A stretch of 21,906 bases of DNA, from assembly GCA_964432985.1 (NCBI GenBank), contig CAYSPT010000080.1, positions 1 through 21,906 on the forward strand, written 5' to 3'. The position numbers were made by a program, and so were the translations under genes. The notes below the pieces were generated by a model. It had not been told where the DNA came from. It saw only the letters and a program-made list of their open reading frames with translations, and ran no database searches. This stretch comes from CAYSPT01 sp964432985 (GTDB taxonomy: Bacteria > Muiribacteriota > CAYSPT01). Below, piece by piece: positions 7,620 to 15,154 of the stretch (position 1 is its first letter; each line of letters opens with the position of its first letter).

Positions 7620-9521
7620 ATGCGTGACTCGATAACCTGTCTGATTATTACCTGTCTGTTACTGGTGTCCCCGGTTATTCCGGTGATAGGACCGGTGTTG
7701 TCACCGGTGTTGGCCTACGAATCCGCTGTCGGGTATTCCGCTGCCGGGTATTCCACTGCCGGAAATGAAAAAGGGATACTCGTATTTGGTGACACCAACC
7801 GGGACGGGACCACCAGCCTTCAGGACATCGCCGGGAGAGACGACTGGCGTTGGGACGGCGGCGGTGCGTTCATCCTGGCCAACGTGGATGACGACGACGG
7901 TGACGGGCGGGTCGATGCCCTGGACCGGGTGGTCAACGGCGGGCACGATGAAAAAGACCTGGCCGAAGTGCACGTCGTATTGTCGGGACAGGTCCTTCAA
8001 CAATGCGGCCAAATCAGGCTCACGGTCATGGCGGACGAGGGATTTGCAGAAAAAAGCACAACCGCAGGTGTCCTTTGCGCTCCAATGGCCACGGACTCCG
8101 GTGCAGCCTCGGACCAGTCCAGTGCTGAACGCGAACAACCGGTGACCGTCTTCAGAAAGACCTCCGACGGATGGGAGCACGTCCTGAACGAGGCCGCTTC
8201 TCGTGAACACTCGCTCGATGAGCTCTCGCTCAATGAGCGCATCGTGGAGTTCGGGCTCGAATCACGGCGTTTTGCCTCTGAGTCCTGGAACGGTTTGGTG
8301 ACGCTCAAGGCCGAAGCGCTGGCACAGGACGGTTCGCTCCTTCAGAGCGACCGCGCAATTTTCAGGGTGGCGCCCTGGATAATGCTTCCCAACTCCGCCG
8401 GCACAGAGCGGGTGCACATCGCCACCGGGGCGTACTCCAACGCGAATATGATCGGTCAGCTGAGAGACGCCCTGTGGGGTACCTCAGCGAAGCTGGCCAC
8501 CCCCTACCGCACGGGGAGATGGCAGGAGATGTGGATGCAGGACACCATGGAGATCGGGTACACGCAGCTGCCGGGGCGCGAGCCCATGCACGTGGTGCTG
8601 CAGGCGATGCGCGGCGCCGATTCGTATCCCCCCCGACTGCTGGGCAGGGACATGGGTTTCATCAAGGTGGGCACCGTGAGAAACCTCACCGGTGGTGATG
8701 CCTGGGCCGACTGGTACGGCAACCTGGAGGTCAGCCATCCAACGCTTGAGTACCCGCTGGGGCGGATCTATTACGGGTGCAACACCACCACCGGTGTGAC
8801 ACTGCATCCTGAAGTGGTGGCGTTCCTGGAAGCCCAGGAAGTGCAGCCGCCGTTCTGGGTGGACACCTCCTGGCTGATCATCAAGCACGTGGACGAGATA
8901 TTCAATTTCCTGCCTGGTCGCGACGGCCGCGGGTACCTCTGCGTGGCCAGCCCGGCGGAAGCGGCACGCTACCTCCCGGCGGAGGTGCCCCTCTATGACC
9001 ACGGGCCGGGAGCCTCTATCGAGAGGCGCCTCATCTTCCCTGATTGGTCCGAGTTTGGTTCCTGCCATGGTACCTGGAGCGAACGGCATCACTCAGGCGA
9101 AATGCTCGGGAGCTTTGACGCCTACAATCGCGATATCCAGCTCAAAATAGACCGGATGATGCATGGGGGGACGTACATTATAGGGGGACAGGTTGTGCAG
9201 TATCCGGGGGTTATCGCGCTTCTGGGCATTGATTCCGGGCGGGTGATCGATCTCCCCGTCCTCTACCGCGACGGGCACAACATCTGGTCCAACCCTGTTA
9301 ACTCTATCTTCGTAAACGGGTACGTCATCGCTGGAGACACTGATATGCCCGGCGTCATCAAAAACGCGCTCTCCGCGGCGTTCCGCTCGTCAGGGGTGGA
9401 GGTCAAGTACCTGGACGACAGCATGTACCAGCACCGCCTGGGCAATGTCCATTGCGCCACCAATACTCAAAAAACGCCGTTGTACCAGTCGTTCTGGAAC
9501 CATCTGCCAATCCTGGACTGA
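7620..9521 (+). CDS. Secreted peptidylarginine deiminase (PAD), vertebrate/cyanobacterial type
   Basis: PADs convert peptidyl-arginine to citrulline, using calcium and an active-site cysteine. GGAGG lies 10 nt before the ATG. A signal peptide (residues 1-32, likely cut at VLA/YES) is followed by a short GYSAAGYSTAG repeat, then an acidic segment with Ca-binding-like GDTNRDGTTSLQD (57-69) and NVDDDDGDGRVDALDR (88-103), which lines up with the acidic calcium loops of the PAD_M domain. FRVAPWIMLPN (248-258) opens the catalytic PAD domain. All four catalytic residues of human PAD4 (D350, H471, D473, C645) have counterparts: Asp308 (WMQDTMEIGY), His423 and Asp425 (DTSWLIIKHVDE), and Cys612 (NVHCATN). 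GNLEV and EYPLGRI are also kept. The N-terminal cupredoxin-like PAD_N domain is not apparent. At 633 residues it is close to the animal enzymes (about 663). The export signal implies it acts in the periplasm or outside the cell. It is unlike the Porphyromonas PPAD type. Confidence 0.93.
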   Translation: MRDSITCLIITCLLLVSPVIPVIGPVLSPVLAYESAVGYSAAGYSTAGNEKGILVFGDTNRDGTTSLQDIAGRDDWRWDGGGAFILANVDDDDGDGRVDALDRVVNGGHDEKDLAEVHVVLSGQVLQQCGQIRLTVMADEGFAEKSTTAGVLCAPMATDSGAASDQSSAEREQPVTVFRKTSDGWEHVLNEAASREHSLDELSLNERIVEFGLESRRFASESWNGLVTLKAEALAQDGSLLQSDRAIFRVAPWIMLPNSAGTERVHIATGAYSNANMIGQLRDALWGTSAKLATPYRTGRWQEMWMQDTMEIGYTQLPGREPMHVVLQAMRGADSYPPRLLGRDMGFIKVGTVRNLTGGDAWADWYGNLEVSHPTLEYPLGRIYYGCNTTTGVTLHPEVVAFLEAQEVQPPFWVDTSWLIIKHVDEIFNFLPGRDGRGYLCVASPAEAARYLPAEVPLYDHGPGASIERRLIFPDWSEFGSCHGTWSERHHSGEMLGSFDAYNRDIQLKIDRMMHGGTYIIGGQVVQYPGVIALLGIDSGRVIDLPVLYRDGHNIWSNPVNSIFVNGYVIAGDTDMPGVIKNALSAAFRSSGVEVKYLDDSMYQHRLGNVHCATNTQKTPLYQSFWNHLPILD

Positions 9522-9667
9522 CACTGCCGGGTGATAGCGCCACACTCACAGAGTCGAGGGCGGCAATGTCTGCCTGGAACGATGATCGGCATTCTGGTGG
9601 GCGTAGCTGCCACGAACGAGTAGAGAACCAATAATATAGTAAGTATGATTGTGTTACAATTGATATC

Positions 9668-9750
9668 ATCAGCTAAGAAGGCACATCAGCTAAGGGGGCA
9701 CATCGGCTAAGAAGGCACATCGGCTAAGTAGGCACATCGACCGAAAGGAC
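9668..9750. repeat. Four 17-bp tandem repeats (plus a degenerate fifth) before the UMF1 gene
   Basis: The unit ATCAGCTAAGAAGGCAC occurs at 9668-9684, 9685-9701, 9702-9718 and 9719-9735 with 1-3 changes per copy. It ends in a decayed 15-bp copy (9736-9750) containing CGAAAGGAC. The array ends 12 bp before the GTG start, so it covers the probable 5' leader; the last copy may supply the weak ribosome binding site. It could be a slippage-prone tuning element or an array of regulator sites. Confidence 0.8.
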
Positions 9751-9762
9751 ATACCGGTACAC

Positions 9763-11070
9763 GTGGGTAAGAGAATAAACAAGCGGGTAATCAGCTGGGC
9801 ATTCTACGACTGGGCCAACTCCGCCTTTGCCACCACTGTCATGGCCGGCTTCTTCCCCATATTTTTCAAGCAGTACTGGAGCGCCGGGGTGGAAGCCACG
9901 GTGAGCACTGCCCGCCTGGGGGTGGCCAACTCCATATCCAGTATCATCATCGTCGTCATGGCGCCCATACTGGGAGCCATCGCCGATAAAAGCACCGCCC
10001 GTAAGAAGTTCCTGATCTCCACGGCGTTCCTGGGGATAATTATGACCATGGGGCTCTACCTGGTATCCGAAGGCAGCTGGCTTATGGCCTCCGTGCTGTA
10101 CGTGGCCGCGGTGATCGGGTTCATGGCCGGGAACATTTTCTACGACTCGCTCATCACCAGCGTGGCGGACGAGAAGAGCATGGATTTCGTTTCGGCCCTG
10201 GGTTTTGCGCTCGGTTACCTGGGCGGGGGAATACTCTTCGCCCTCAACGTGTGGATGGTGCTTCGTCCCGCCACCTTCGGATTTGCCGACAGCAGCGCGG
10301 CGGTGAAGTTCTGTTTCATCACCGTGGGGCTCTGGTGGGCGCTTTTCTCCATACCGGTCATTCTCTTCGTCCCGGAACCGCCGTCGGAAGGCGGGAAAAC
10401 GGAGGGCAGCTACATCGGCGCCGGGTTCAGGCAGCTCAAGAAGACGTTTCAGAGTATCCGGCAAATGAAAACCATCTGCATGTTTCTAGGAGCCTACTGG
10501 CTTTACATCGACGGGGTGGACACCGTTTTCCGCATGGCGGTTGATTATGGCCTGTCCATCGGCCTGGAGCACACCGACCTGATAAAAGCCCTGATTATCA
10601 CCCAGTTCGTGGGGTTCCCTTCCGCTATTGCCTTCGGCTACCTGGGGGGCAAGTTCGGCACCAAGCGGGCCATCTTTTTCGCCATCAGCGTCTACGTGTT
10701 CATCACCATCTGGGGGGCGTTCATAGACTGTGCTGCCGAGTTTTACGCCCTGGCCGTCATCGTTGGGCTGGTGCAGGGCGGTGTGCAGGCTCTGAGCCGT
10801 TCCTTCTTCGCCAAGATCATCCCGGCGGACAGGTCGGCGGAGTACTTCGGGTTCTACAACATGCTCGGCAAGTTCGCCACGGTCATCGGCCCCCTGCTCA
10901 TGGGCGGTATCGGTCTTATGGCCCGGAACATGGGCTGCGCCGATATAATGGCTTCCCGGATAAGCATAACTTCCATATCGCTGCTGCTCATCGGCGGCGG
11001 TGTCATGCTGTGGTTCGTGGACGAAGAGAAAGGCAAATCGGAAGCGCGGCGGTTGTCTGGAAATGTATAG
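9763..11070 (+). CDS. MFS transporter, UMF1 (Atg22-like) family
   Basis: This is a 435-residue polytopic inner-membrane protein with about 12 hydrophobic segments. The N-terminal SWAFYDWANSAFATTVMAGF (residues about 11-30), followed by PIFF, is the hallmark of the UMF1 / vacuole-effluxer Atg22-like branch of the major facilitator superfamily. The loop GAIADKSTARKK (about 68-79) fits the conserved MFS loop 2-3 motif, and GGVQALSRSFFAKIIPADRSAEYFG (about 338-362) is also typical. Yeast Atg22 exports amino acids from the vacuole; bacterial substrates are largely unknown. The start is GTG with only a distant AAAGGA (13 nt). A 17-bp tandem repeat array precedes it. The next gene follows after 18 nt, so the two are probably co-transcribed. 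Confidence 0.92.
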   Translation: MGKRINKRVISWAFYDWANSAFATTVMAGFFPIFFKQYWSAGVEATVSTARLGVANSISSIIIVVMAPILGAIADKSTARKKFLISTAFLGIIMTMGLYLVSEGSWLMASVLYVAAVIGFMAGNIFYDSLITSVADEKSMDFVSALGFALGYLGGGILFALNVWMVLRPATFGFADSSAAVKFCFITVGLWWALFSIPVILFVPEPPSEGGKTEGSYIGAGFRQLKKTFQSIRQMKTICMFLGAYWLYIDGVDTVFRMAVDYGLSIGLEHTDLIKALIITQFVGFPSAIAFGYLGGKFGTKRAIFFAISVYVFITIWGAFIDCAAEFYALAVIVGLVQGGVQALSRSFFAKIIPADRSAEYFGFYNMLGKFATVIGPLLMGGIGLMARNMGCADIMASRISITSISLLLIGGGVMLWFVDEEKGKSEARRLSGNV

Positions 11071-11088
11071 CTGAGGATTCCAACCCCA

Positions 11089-12408
11089 ATGAAAACCTTC
11101 AAGCCTGAACGTGAGGACGAGATAAAGCGGACTCTGGCCGGCCTGGTGAGAGATGCCAAGAACGCGGGAATCGTTTTTTTGGTGAGCGGTTTTTCCCCGT
11201 TCATGGGCCAGACATCCGACATCGACGATTACTTTATCTACACGGTGATGAAAAAGCACCGCTTGCGGAAAAGAAACGCGGTGCGGGTGCTCTTCTCTCC
11301 CGCGTCCTACTTCCCGGAGGACCAGGCTACCTATGCCCGCGGATTCAAGGACTACTACGAGGACAAACTCGGGGTGAAGACGGTCACGTTTTCTTTCCCC
11401 TCATTCTATTACCTGCACAAGATCGAGACGGTTCTGGAGATTCTCCCGTCGTACCTCGAGTGCGCCCGCCGCCGGTGTGATACTCGTGAAGAAGATCTGC
11501 GGTGGATTCTGGCCGAAATTGGTGCCACCTGCCTGTTTTCCCGAAGCGGGGAAGCCATGTATATTGAACGGCTGCTCTTCGAAGCGGAAGAAGACCTGGT
11601 AGAAAAACTGGTGGTCATGGCCGGGGAGAAACTCGAAGAAGAAAAAGATTCCGCCAATGATTTACTAATCGAAAACGTTTTTCTGAATCTGCTTGAACGT
11701 GGTCCGTCTGCCGTACCGGATATTGTCGAATGGCTGGAAAAGTACCGGGAAGGATTTCTCAAAGACGCCGGCCGGGAGTACCGGAACAACAAGAAGATCT
11801 TTGGTAATATACACGCGTTCTACGGTGGCGGCGGCAACCCGGAAGTGATGATAAAGACCTACGATTACCCCGTGGGGAATGCCAGCCACTGGCCGCTGTT
11901 TGAAAAAGCCTGGCGAAGCGGTATTCCCTTTTTAGGTTACAGCGCGCACGCCATACTGCTCGGCCAGACCTTCCAGGAACGAATTCCGTATGACGAAGAC
12001 AACCTTTCCCTGTCATTGGTCCAATCCCTGAAACGGCATTTCGCTTTTATCAGGCAGCGTAAGCGGGATTTCTGGGTGATGAGCCCCATGAAAGGGCTGG
12101 TACCGCTCAGCCTCCTCGTTCATTACGAGCGGGAGGTGGCCGATTTGAGGAAGTTCGAACTCAACTACTTCGACGAAACCGTTCCCGAAGATGTTATGAG
12201 TCTCAGGAACAACTGCGCCGTCGCCTGTTTTTGCCGTCCCGGCGGCGAAACCAGGATCATGGGGCTGTGGAGCAGTATCGCCCCGCCGACCCGCGACCAG
12301 ACCAGCGAAATCAGGTACATCCACTACAAGACGGGAAAACCCTGCAAATTACACCACGGCGAAGTACGCACCATCATGCCCAATCCACCGTTTCAATTCA
12401 ACGAGTAA
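11089..12408 (+). CDS. Divergent peptidase S51 / class I GATase-like protein with a large insertion
   Basis: This 439-residue protein is not one I recognise as a named family, but the order of motifs resembles peptidase E (S51). An early strand (GIVFLVSGFSPF, about 27-38) is followed by VRVLFSPASYF (about 65-75) and YARGFKDYYEDKLGVKTVTFSF (about 84-105). Later comes NIHAFYGGGGNPEVMIK (about 242-258), then WRSGIPFLGYSAHAILLG with Ser285 where S51 enzymes have the nucleophile of G(W/Y)SAG. Between them, residues about 110-235 form a helical, Glu/Lys-rich insertion absent from ordinary 200-240-residue S51 peptidases. The residue after Ser-Ala is His instead of Gly, so activity is uncertain. A C-terminal block (CAVACFCRPGGETRIMGLWS) may end the same fold. 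No signal peptide: cytoplasmic. GAGGA lies about 12 nt before the ATG, and it is probably an operon partner of the UMF1 transporter. Function inferred only from motif order. Confidence 0.6.
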   Translation: MKTFKPEREDEIKRTLAGLVRDAKNAGIVFLVSGFSPFMGQTSDIDDYFIYTVMKKHRLRKRNAVRVLFSPASYFPEDQATYARGFKDYYEDKLGVKTVTFSFPSFYYLHKIETVLEILPSYLECARRRCDTREEDLRWILAEIGATCLFSRSGEAMYIERLLFEAEEDLVEKLVVMAGEKLEEEKDSANDLLIENVFLNLLERGPSAVPDIVEWLEKYREGFLKDAGREYRNNKKIFGNIHAFYGGGGNPEVMIKTYDYPVGNASHWPLFEKAWRSGIPFLGYSAHAILLGQTFQERIPYDEDNLSLSLVQSLKRHFAFIRQRKRDFWVMSPMKGLVPLSLLVHYEREVADLRKFELNYFDETVPEDVMSLRNNCAVACFCRPGGETRIMGLWSSIAPPTRDQTSEIRYIHYKTGKPCKLHHGEVRTIMPNPPFQFNE

Positions 12409-12496
12409 CTCCGCCGTTTCGCTCTCGAAAATCCCTGGCTCGCTTCAGCACTTCCGGGCTGCGAGGTGCCTAGGGGAATATGAATTTTTCCCACAT
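12398..12496 (-). other. Small ORF with a good ribosome binding site and an in-frame TAG
   Basis: AAAGGAG sits 7 nt upstream of an ATG at 12496, inside the end of the 74-residue gene (TGA at 12502-12504). The frame reads MWEKFIFP, then TAG (12470-12472), then APRSPEVLKRARDFRERN followed by GGVTR and TGA. The post-TAG part has the look of an amphipathic helix. It may be an 8-residue leader-like peptide, a decayed small gene, or chance. It overlaps the 3' end of the S51-like gene by 11 nt. Confidence 0.2.
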
Positions 12497-12501
12497 GGAT
12501 G

Positions 12502-12726
12502 TCACTCCTTTCCCTGTTTGTCTGCACAGGCGCGACGTATCTTGAAAATAAGGGCATCATCCGGTAGGGCATAGAGACAGCTCTTCTTCCCGGTGGAAGG
12601 ATCGTGCTCGTAAATCCTGTAATCCTGCAGCTCCAGGTAATAGAGGTTCGTGCTTCGTGTCAGCCGGTTTCTCAAGATATAACTGCCAGGGGGTGCATTG
12701 CGTCTGCCCAGGGGTACAATCACCAT
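12502..12726 (-). CDS. Small hypothetical protein (74 aa)
   Basis: The sequence is basic with mixed aromatic residues (NLYYLELQDYRIYEHDP, then GKKSCLYALPDDALIFKIRR). It reads like a small soluble beta-rich protein but matches no family I know. No signal peptide or membrane segment is visible. No Shine-Dalgarno sequence precedes the ATG, and a TTGACA lies only about 8-13 nt upstream of it, so the true start or expression is uncertain. It begins 24 bp downstream of the terminator for the next minus-strand gene, which would make it a separate unit. Confidence 0.45.
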   Translation of the reverse strand: MVIVPLGRRNAPPGSYILRNRLTRSTNLYYLELQDYRIYEHDPSTGKKSCLYALPDDALIFKIRRACADKQGKE

Positions 12727-12750
12727 TTCAGTTTGTCAACCGGTAAAATG

Positions 12751-12784
12751 AAAAAAACGGAGGACCTCGTCGGAAGTCCTCCGT
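12751..12784 (-). terminator. Rho-independent terminator of the small membrane protein gene
   Basis: The arms ACGGAGGAC (12757-12765) and GTCCTCCGT (12776-12784) form a perfect 9-bp stem with a 10-nt loop. On the minus strand this is followed by seven T. It lies 53 bp past the stop of the gene at 12838-13263 and points the right way. Confidence 0.85.
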
Positions 12785-12837
12785 TTCCGCAGCTTGATCG
12801 TGCTGCTACACTTTCGTGCCGTCGCACATTTGTGCGG

Positions 12838-13263
12838 TTACATGTCGGCTTCTCTGTCCACTCCGATTCTCTGGGACTGAACGTTCCATCCATCAGACGC
12901 TTCTACCTGGAAGCTGCCCGGAACGGAGTCGAGACTCGAGAAGAGTTCTTGCTCGTTCAAAACCTCGTAGTCGTCATCTTCGAAAAGATCATCGTGAGCC
13001 ATGTCATCGCGCTCTTCGAAAGCGTTTTCGTTCTCGCCGGCGTCACGGTAACCACCGTTGTTATTGTTGGCCCAGAACGCGAACAGGATTCCTGCCACGA
13101 TACTGACCAGCGCCGCGATGATCCCCGGATTTTTCAACTGATCGCCTATACCGATTTGGTCGGCCTGTACCGGAGCCGGTACGCAAACCGCGCTCAAAAA
13201 GCAAACCATCACCATAATTGCCAGCGTGCTCATTCCCTTTGACCTGTTCTGCAGTGCTTTCAT
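12838..13263 (-). CDS. Small secreted or membrane protein with an acidic tail
   Basis: The start is taken at ATG 13263 (141 residues) because AGGGAG lies 9 nt upstream; an in-frame TTG at 13272 would abut that site. A signal peptide or first membrane segment (about residues 12-35, ending APVQA) is followed by a second hydrophobic segment (about 46-65, GIIAALVSIVAGILFAFWAN), a NNNNGG turn and a strongly acidic tail (ERDDMAHDDLFEDDDYEVL). If the signal is cleaved, the product has a single membrane span. It has its own candidate promoter and a strong terminator, so it is monocistronic. No family recognised. It resembles the protein at 18275-18640 in size and plan but not clearly in sequence. Confidence 0.7.
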   Translation of the reverse strand: MKALQNRSKGMSTLAIMVMVCFLSAVCVPAPVQADQIGIGDQLKNPGIIAALVSIVAGILFAFWANNNNGGYRDAGENENAFEERDDMAHDDLFEDDDYEVLNEQELFSSLDSVPGSFQVEASDGWNVQSQRIGVDREADM

Positions 13264-13326
13264 CTTTCTCAACTCCCTTTCGCCTTCCGTTTTTGTTCTC
13301 GATTTTGCTTCCGTCCTTCACCATGG

Positions 13327-13355
13327 TTTATGCCAGAAGGCCGTGCGGGTTTCAA
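13327..13355 (-). promoter_or_regulatory. Candidate sigma-70 promoter of the small membrane protein gene
   Basis: On the minus strand, TTGAAA (13350-13355), a 17-bp spacer and CATAAA (13327-13332) lie about 65 bp before the ATG at 13263. The -35 matches 5 of 6 and the -10 matches 4 of 6 consensus bases. Confidence 0.4.
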
Positions 13356-13475
13356 TTTAGTTAAAATAAAAATGAGGTACTGTCGAAAACAGGCATGAAC
13401 AGGGAGATATAGCCATCTTTCATAAATGTGGAAACCGGACAGGCCTTTAGGCGACAGATACAAGGCGCGTTATGC

Positions 13476-14816
13476 TTACACCGCCCAGGCAGGCAGGAGT
13501 AAAATTTCAGTGCCCTCGAAACTGGTTGAGCCAAAACCTCCCCGGTGGATAATGAGCGCACGCTCGGGATGATAGCGCGTGATGAAGCTTTTTAGACCCG
13601 GCGGCAGTGGTTGTCTGAGGTGGTGCTTTGTCTTCACCTCCACGGGGACGGGCACGTTGATCTCTTTCTCCCATATAAAGTCCACTTCCTGCCTTGACTG
13701 GCTCCGCCAGTACCGGAGTTGCTCCCGGAAATTGTCTTGCCTGGCAAGCTGGCTGAAAACGAAATTCTCCAGTATGGCTCCGCCGTCTGCCCGCCGGTCG
13801 AGCGGGGCGAAGTTGTTGATGGCCCCGTTTCTCAGGCCGACATCCTCGAAGAAGACCTTCGGGGTCTTGCTTATCTCAGACCGCTTGTTGGTGAAGAAAG
13901 GCCGCACCAACTTGAGAACATAGGTGTTTTCAAGCAGAAAAAGATATTTCCTGACCGTCGGCCTCGACAGGCCGGAGGAGACGGCCAACTCATGCTCGTT
14001 GACCAGGTTGCCGATCTGCAGGCACAGCAGGGACACCAGCCTGTTGTAACCGGAGACATCGTCGATCTTACCGATGTCCTTGATGTCCCTCCTGATGTAC
14101 AGCGAATAGATCTCCTGCAGGTCTTTCTGCCGGACCGGCGGCCTGTCCCGCAGGGAGACGGCCGGATATCCGCCATAGATGAGATACTCTTGTATCAGTT
14201 CATCGAGTCTCGCTGACCGGCCACTGTCGATTCTTGCCATGCAAATCTCCGGCCGGCTGGAAGCGATCCAATACGCCATGCTGAAATCGGCTAACAAGCC
14301 GGCCAGCCGACTTTCGCCCTTGAAAAGCAGATACTCGCGGAAACAGAGAGGACGCACGGGAAACCTGTAGATCCGTCCCGTCAGCCGGTCGGAAAACTTC
14401 TGCCTGATCTCCAGGGATGACGACCCGGAGACGATAAATTTCAGGCGCGGTTTGAAGTGGTCGTGCAGATATTTCAAGAACGAGGAAGGATTGTCGAGAT
14501 GCTGTATCTCATCGATAAAAACAAACACCCGCCGGTCCCGGTCGACACCCCGGTCCGCCAGCACCGGCCAGAAATCATTGAAATCTTCCAGGTTCTGTAA
14601 AAGGTTGCAATCGTGAATGTTTTCCAGGTCGAAAAAAACGATTTGCCCGGGCGGAATACCCTGCTTCAGCAGATGCCGGATCAACAGGTAGAGGAGACAG
14701 GTCTTACCGGTCTGCCGGGCCCCGGTGAGGAGAATGACATTTTCCTCTTCCAGGAAAGGAACCACATGCGGCAGAATTTCCCGGGGAAGCAAATTTTCAG
14801 GAAAAAGCATATCCAT
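13476..14816 (-). CDS. AAA_14 / DUF4143 ATPase
   Basis: This 446-residue cytoplasmic protein has an N-terminal P-loop ATPase domain: Walker A GARQTGKT (32-39), Walker B VFVFIDEIQHL with Asp102-Glu103, and a sensor-like KFIVSGSSSLEI (about 128-139). GRIYRFPVRPLCFREYL and LIQEYLIYGGYPAVSL are typical of this family. The C-terminal DUF4143 part includes the winged-helix-like segment VSSGLSRPTVRKYLFLLENTYVL and the ending WRSQSRQEVDFIWEK...VPVEVKTKH, a nuclease-like (PD-(D/E)XK-resembling) strand set. The biological role of the family is unclear; it is abundant and mobile in anaerobes. The start lacks a Shine-Dalgarno sequence. The DUF167 gene ends only 11 nt upstream, so translation may be coupled. 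Confidence 0.92.
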   Translation of the reverse strand: MDMLFPENLLPREILPHVVPFLEEENVILLTGARQTGKTCLLYLLIRHLLKQGIPPGQIVFFDLENIHDCNLLQNLEDFNDFWPVLADRGVDRDRRVFVFIDEIQHLDNPSSFLKYLHDHFKPRLKFIVSGSSSLEIRQKFSDRLTGRIYRFPVRPLCFREYLLFKGESRLAGLLADFSMAYWIASSRPEICMARIDSGRSARLDELIQEYLIYGGYPAVSLRDRPPVRQKDLQEIYSLYIRRDIKDIGKIDDVSGYNRLVSLLCLQIGNLVNEHELAVSSGLSRPTVRKYLFLLENTYVLKLVRPFFTNKRSEISKTPKVFFEDVGLRNGAINNFAPLDRRADGGAILENFVFSQLARQDNFREQLRYWRSQSRQEVDFIWEKEINVPVPVEVKTKHHLRQPLPPGLKSFITRYHPERALIIHRGGFGSTSFEGTEILLLPAWAV

Positions 14817-14827
14817 ACATTTAGAGT

Positions 14828-15097
14828 TTACAATTTCTGACGGAAATTGTCAACGGCCAGCACTTTGTCGCGTGATTTTTCGCCCTTGACGATGGTGATA
14901 CGGGATTTTTTCACACCCAGCGCTTTCGCCGCCAGCTTGATCAGGGCCTTGTTGGCCTTGCCGTCTACCGGCGGCACGGTGACCCGGGCGGCGTAGGTGC
15001 CGTCGGGCTGCCGCTCGAACGACTCCTTCTTTGCGTTGGGAGTCACGCGGACGGTTATGGTGACCGGTCCTTCGGTGGTGATCACGGTAGTCCCCAT
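14828..15097 (-). CDS. DUF167 (YggU-like) family protein
   Basis: This 89-residue protein has the family's core: an N-terminal strand VTITVRVTPNAKKESF, DGTYAARVTVPPVDGKANKALIKLAAKALGVKKSRITIVKGEKSRDKVLAV. The PPVDGKAN and KG..SR.K elements are diagnostic. Family length (about 90-100) is normal. The cellular role is unknown. GGAGAG lies 6 nt before the ATG, supporting this start. It sits between the AsmA-like gene (57 nt away) and the AAA ATPase (11 nt), all on the minus strand, and probably shares a transcript with them. Its last codons form a perfect 8-bp inverted repeat (14830-14850). Confidence 0.9.
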   Translation of the reverse strand: MGTTVITTEGPVTITVRVTPNAKKESFERQPDGTYAARVTVPPVDGKANKALIKLAAKALGVKKSRITIVKGEKSRDKVLAVDNFRQKL

Positions 15098-15154
15098 GTC
15101 TATCTCTCCATGGTTCGTTTATGAGATCCGCCCGTACCGGTGACAGGGCAACGG

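Noticed and set aside
8484..9092. 202-residue minus-strand open frame inside the PAD gene.
   Set aside because: It is an antisense shadow; the PAD reading frame is firmly supported.
9724..10464. 246-residue minus-strand frame opposite the UMF1 gene.
   Set aside because: His/Gly/Asp-rich composition typical of an antisense shadow of a membrane protein.
13476..14816. AAA_14/DUF4143 ATPase as part of a toxin-antitoxin or defence island.
   Set aside because: No antitoxin, restriction or phage gene lies next to it; its neighbours are DUF167 and AsmA.
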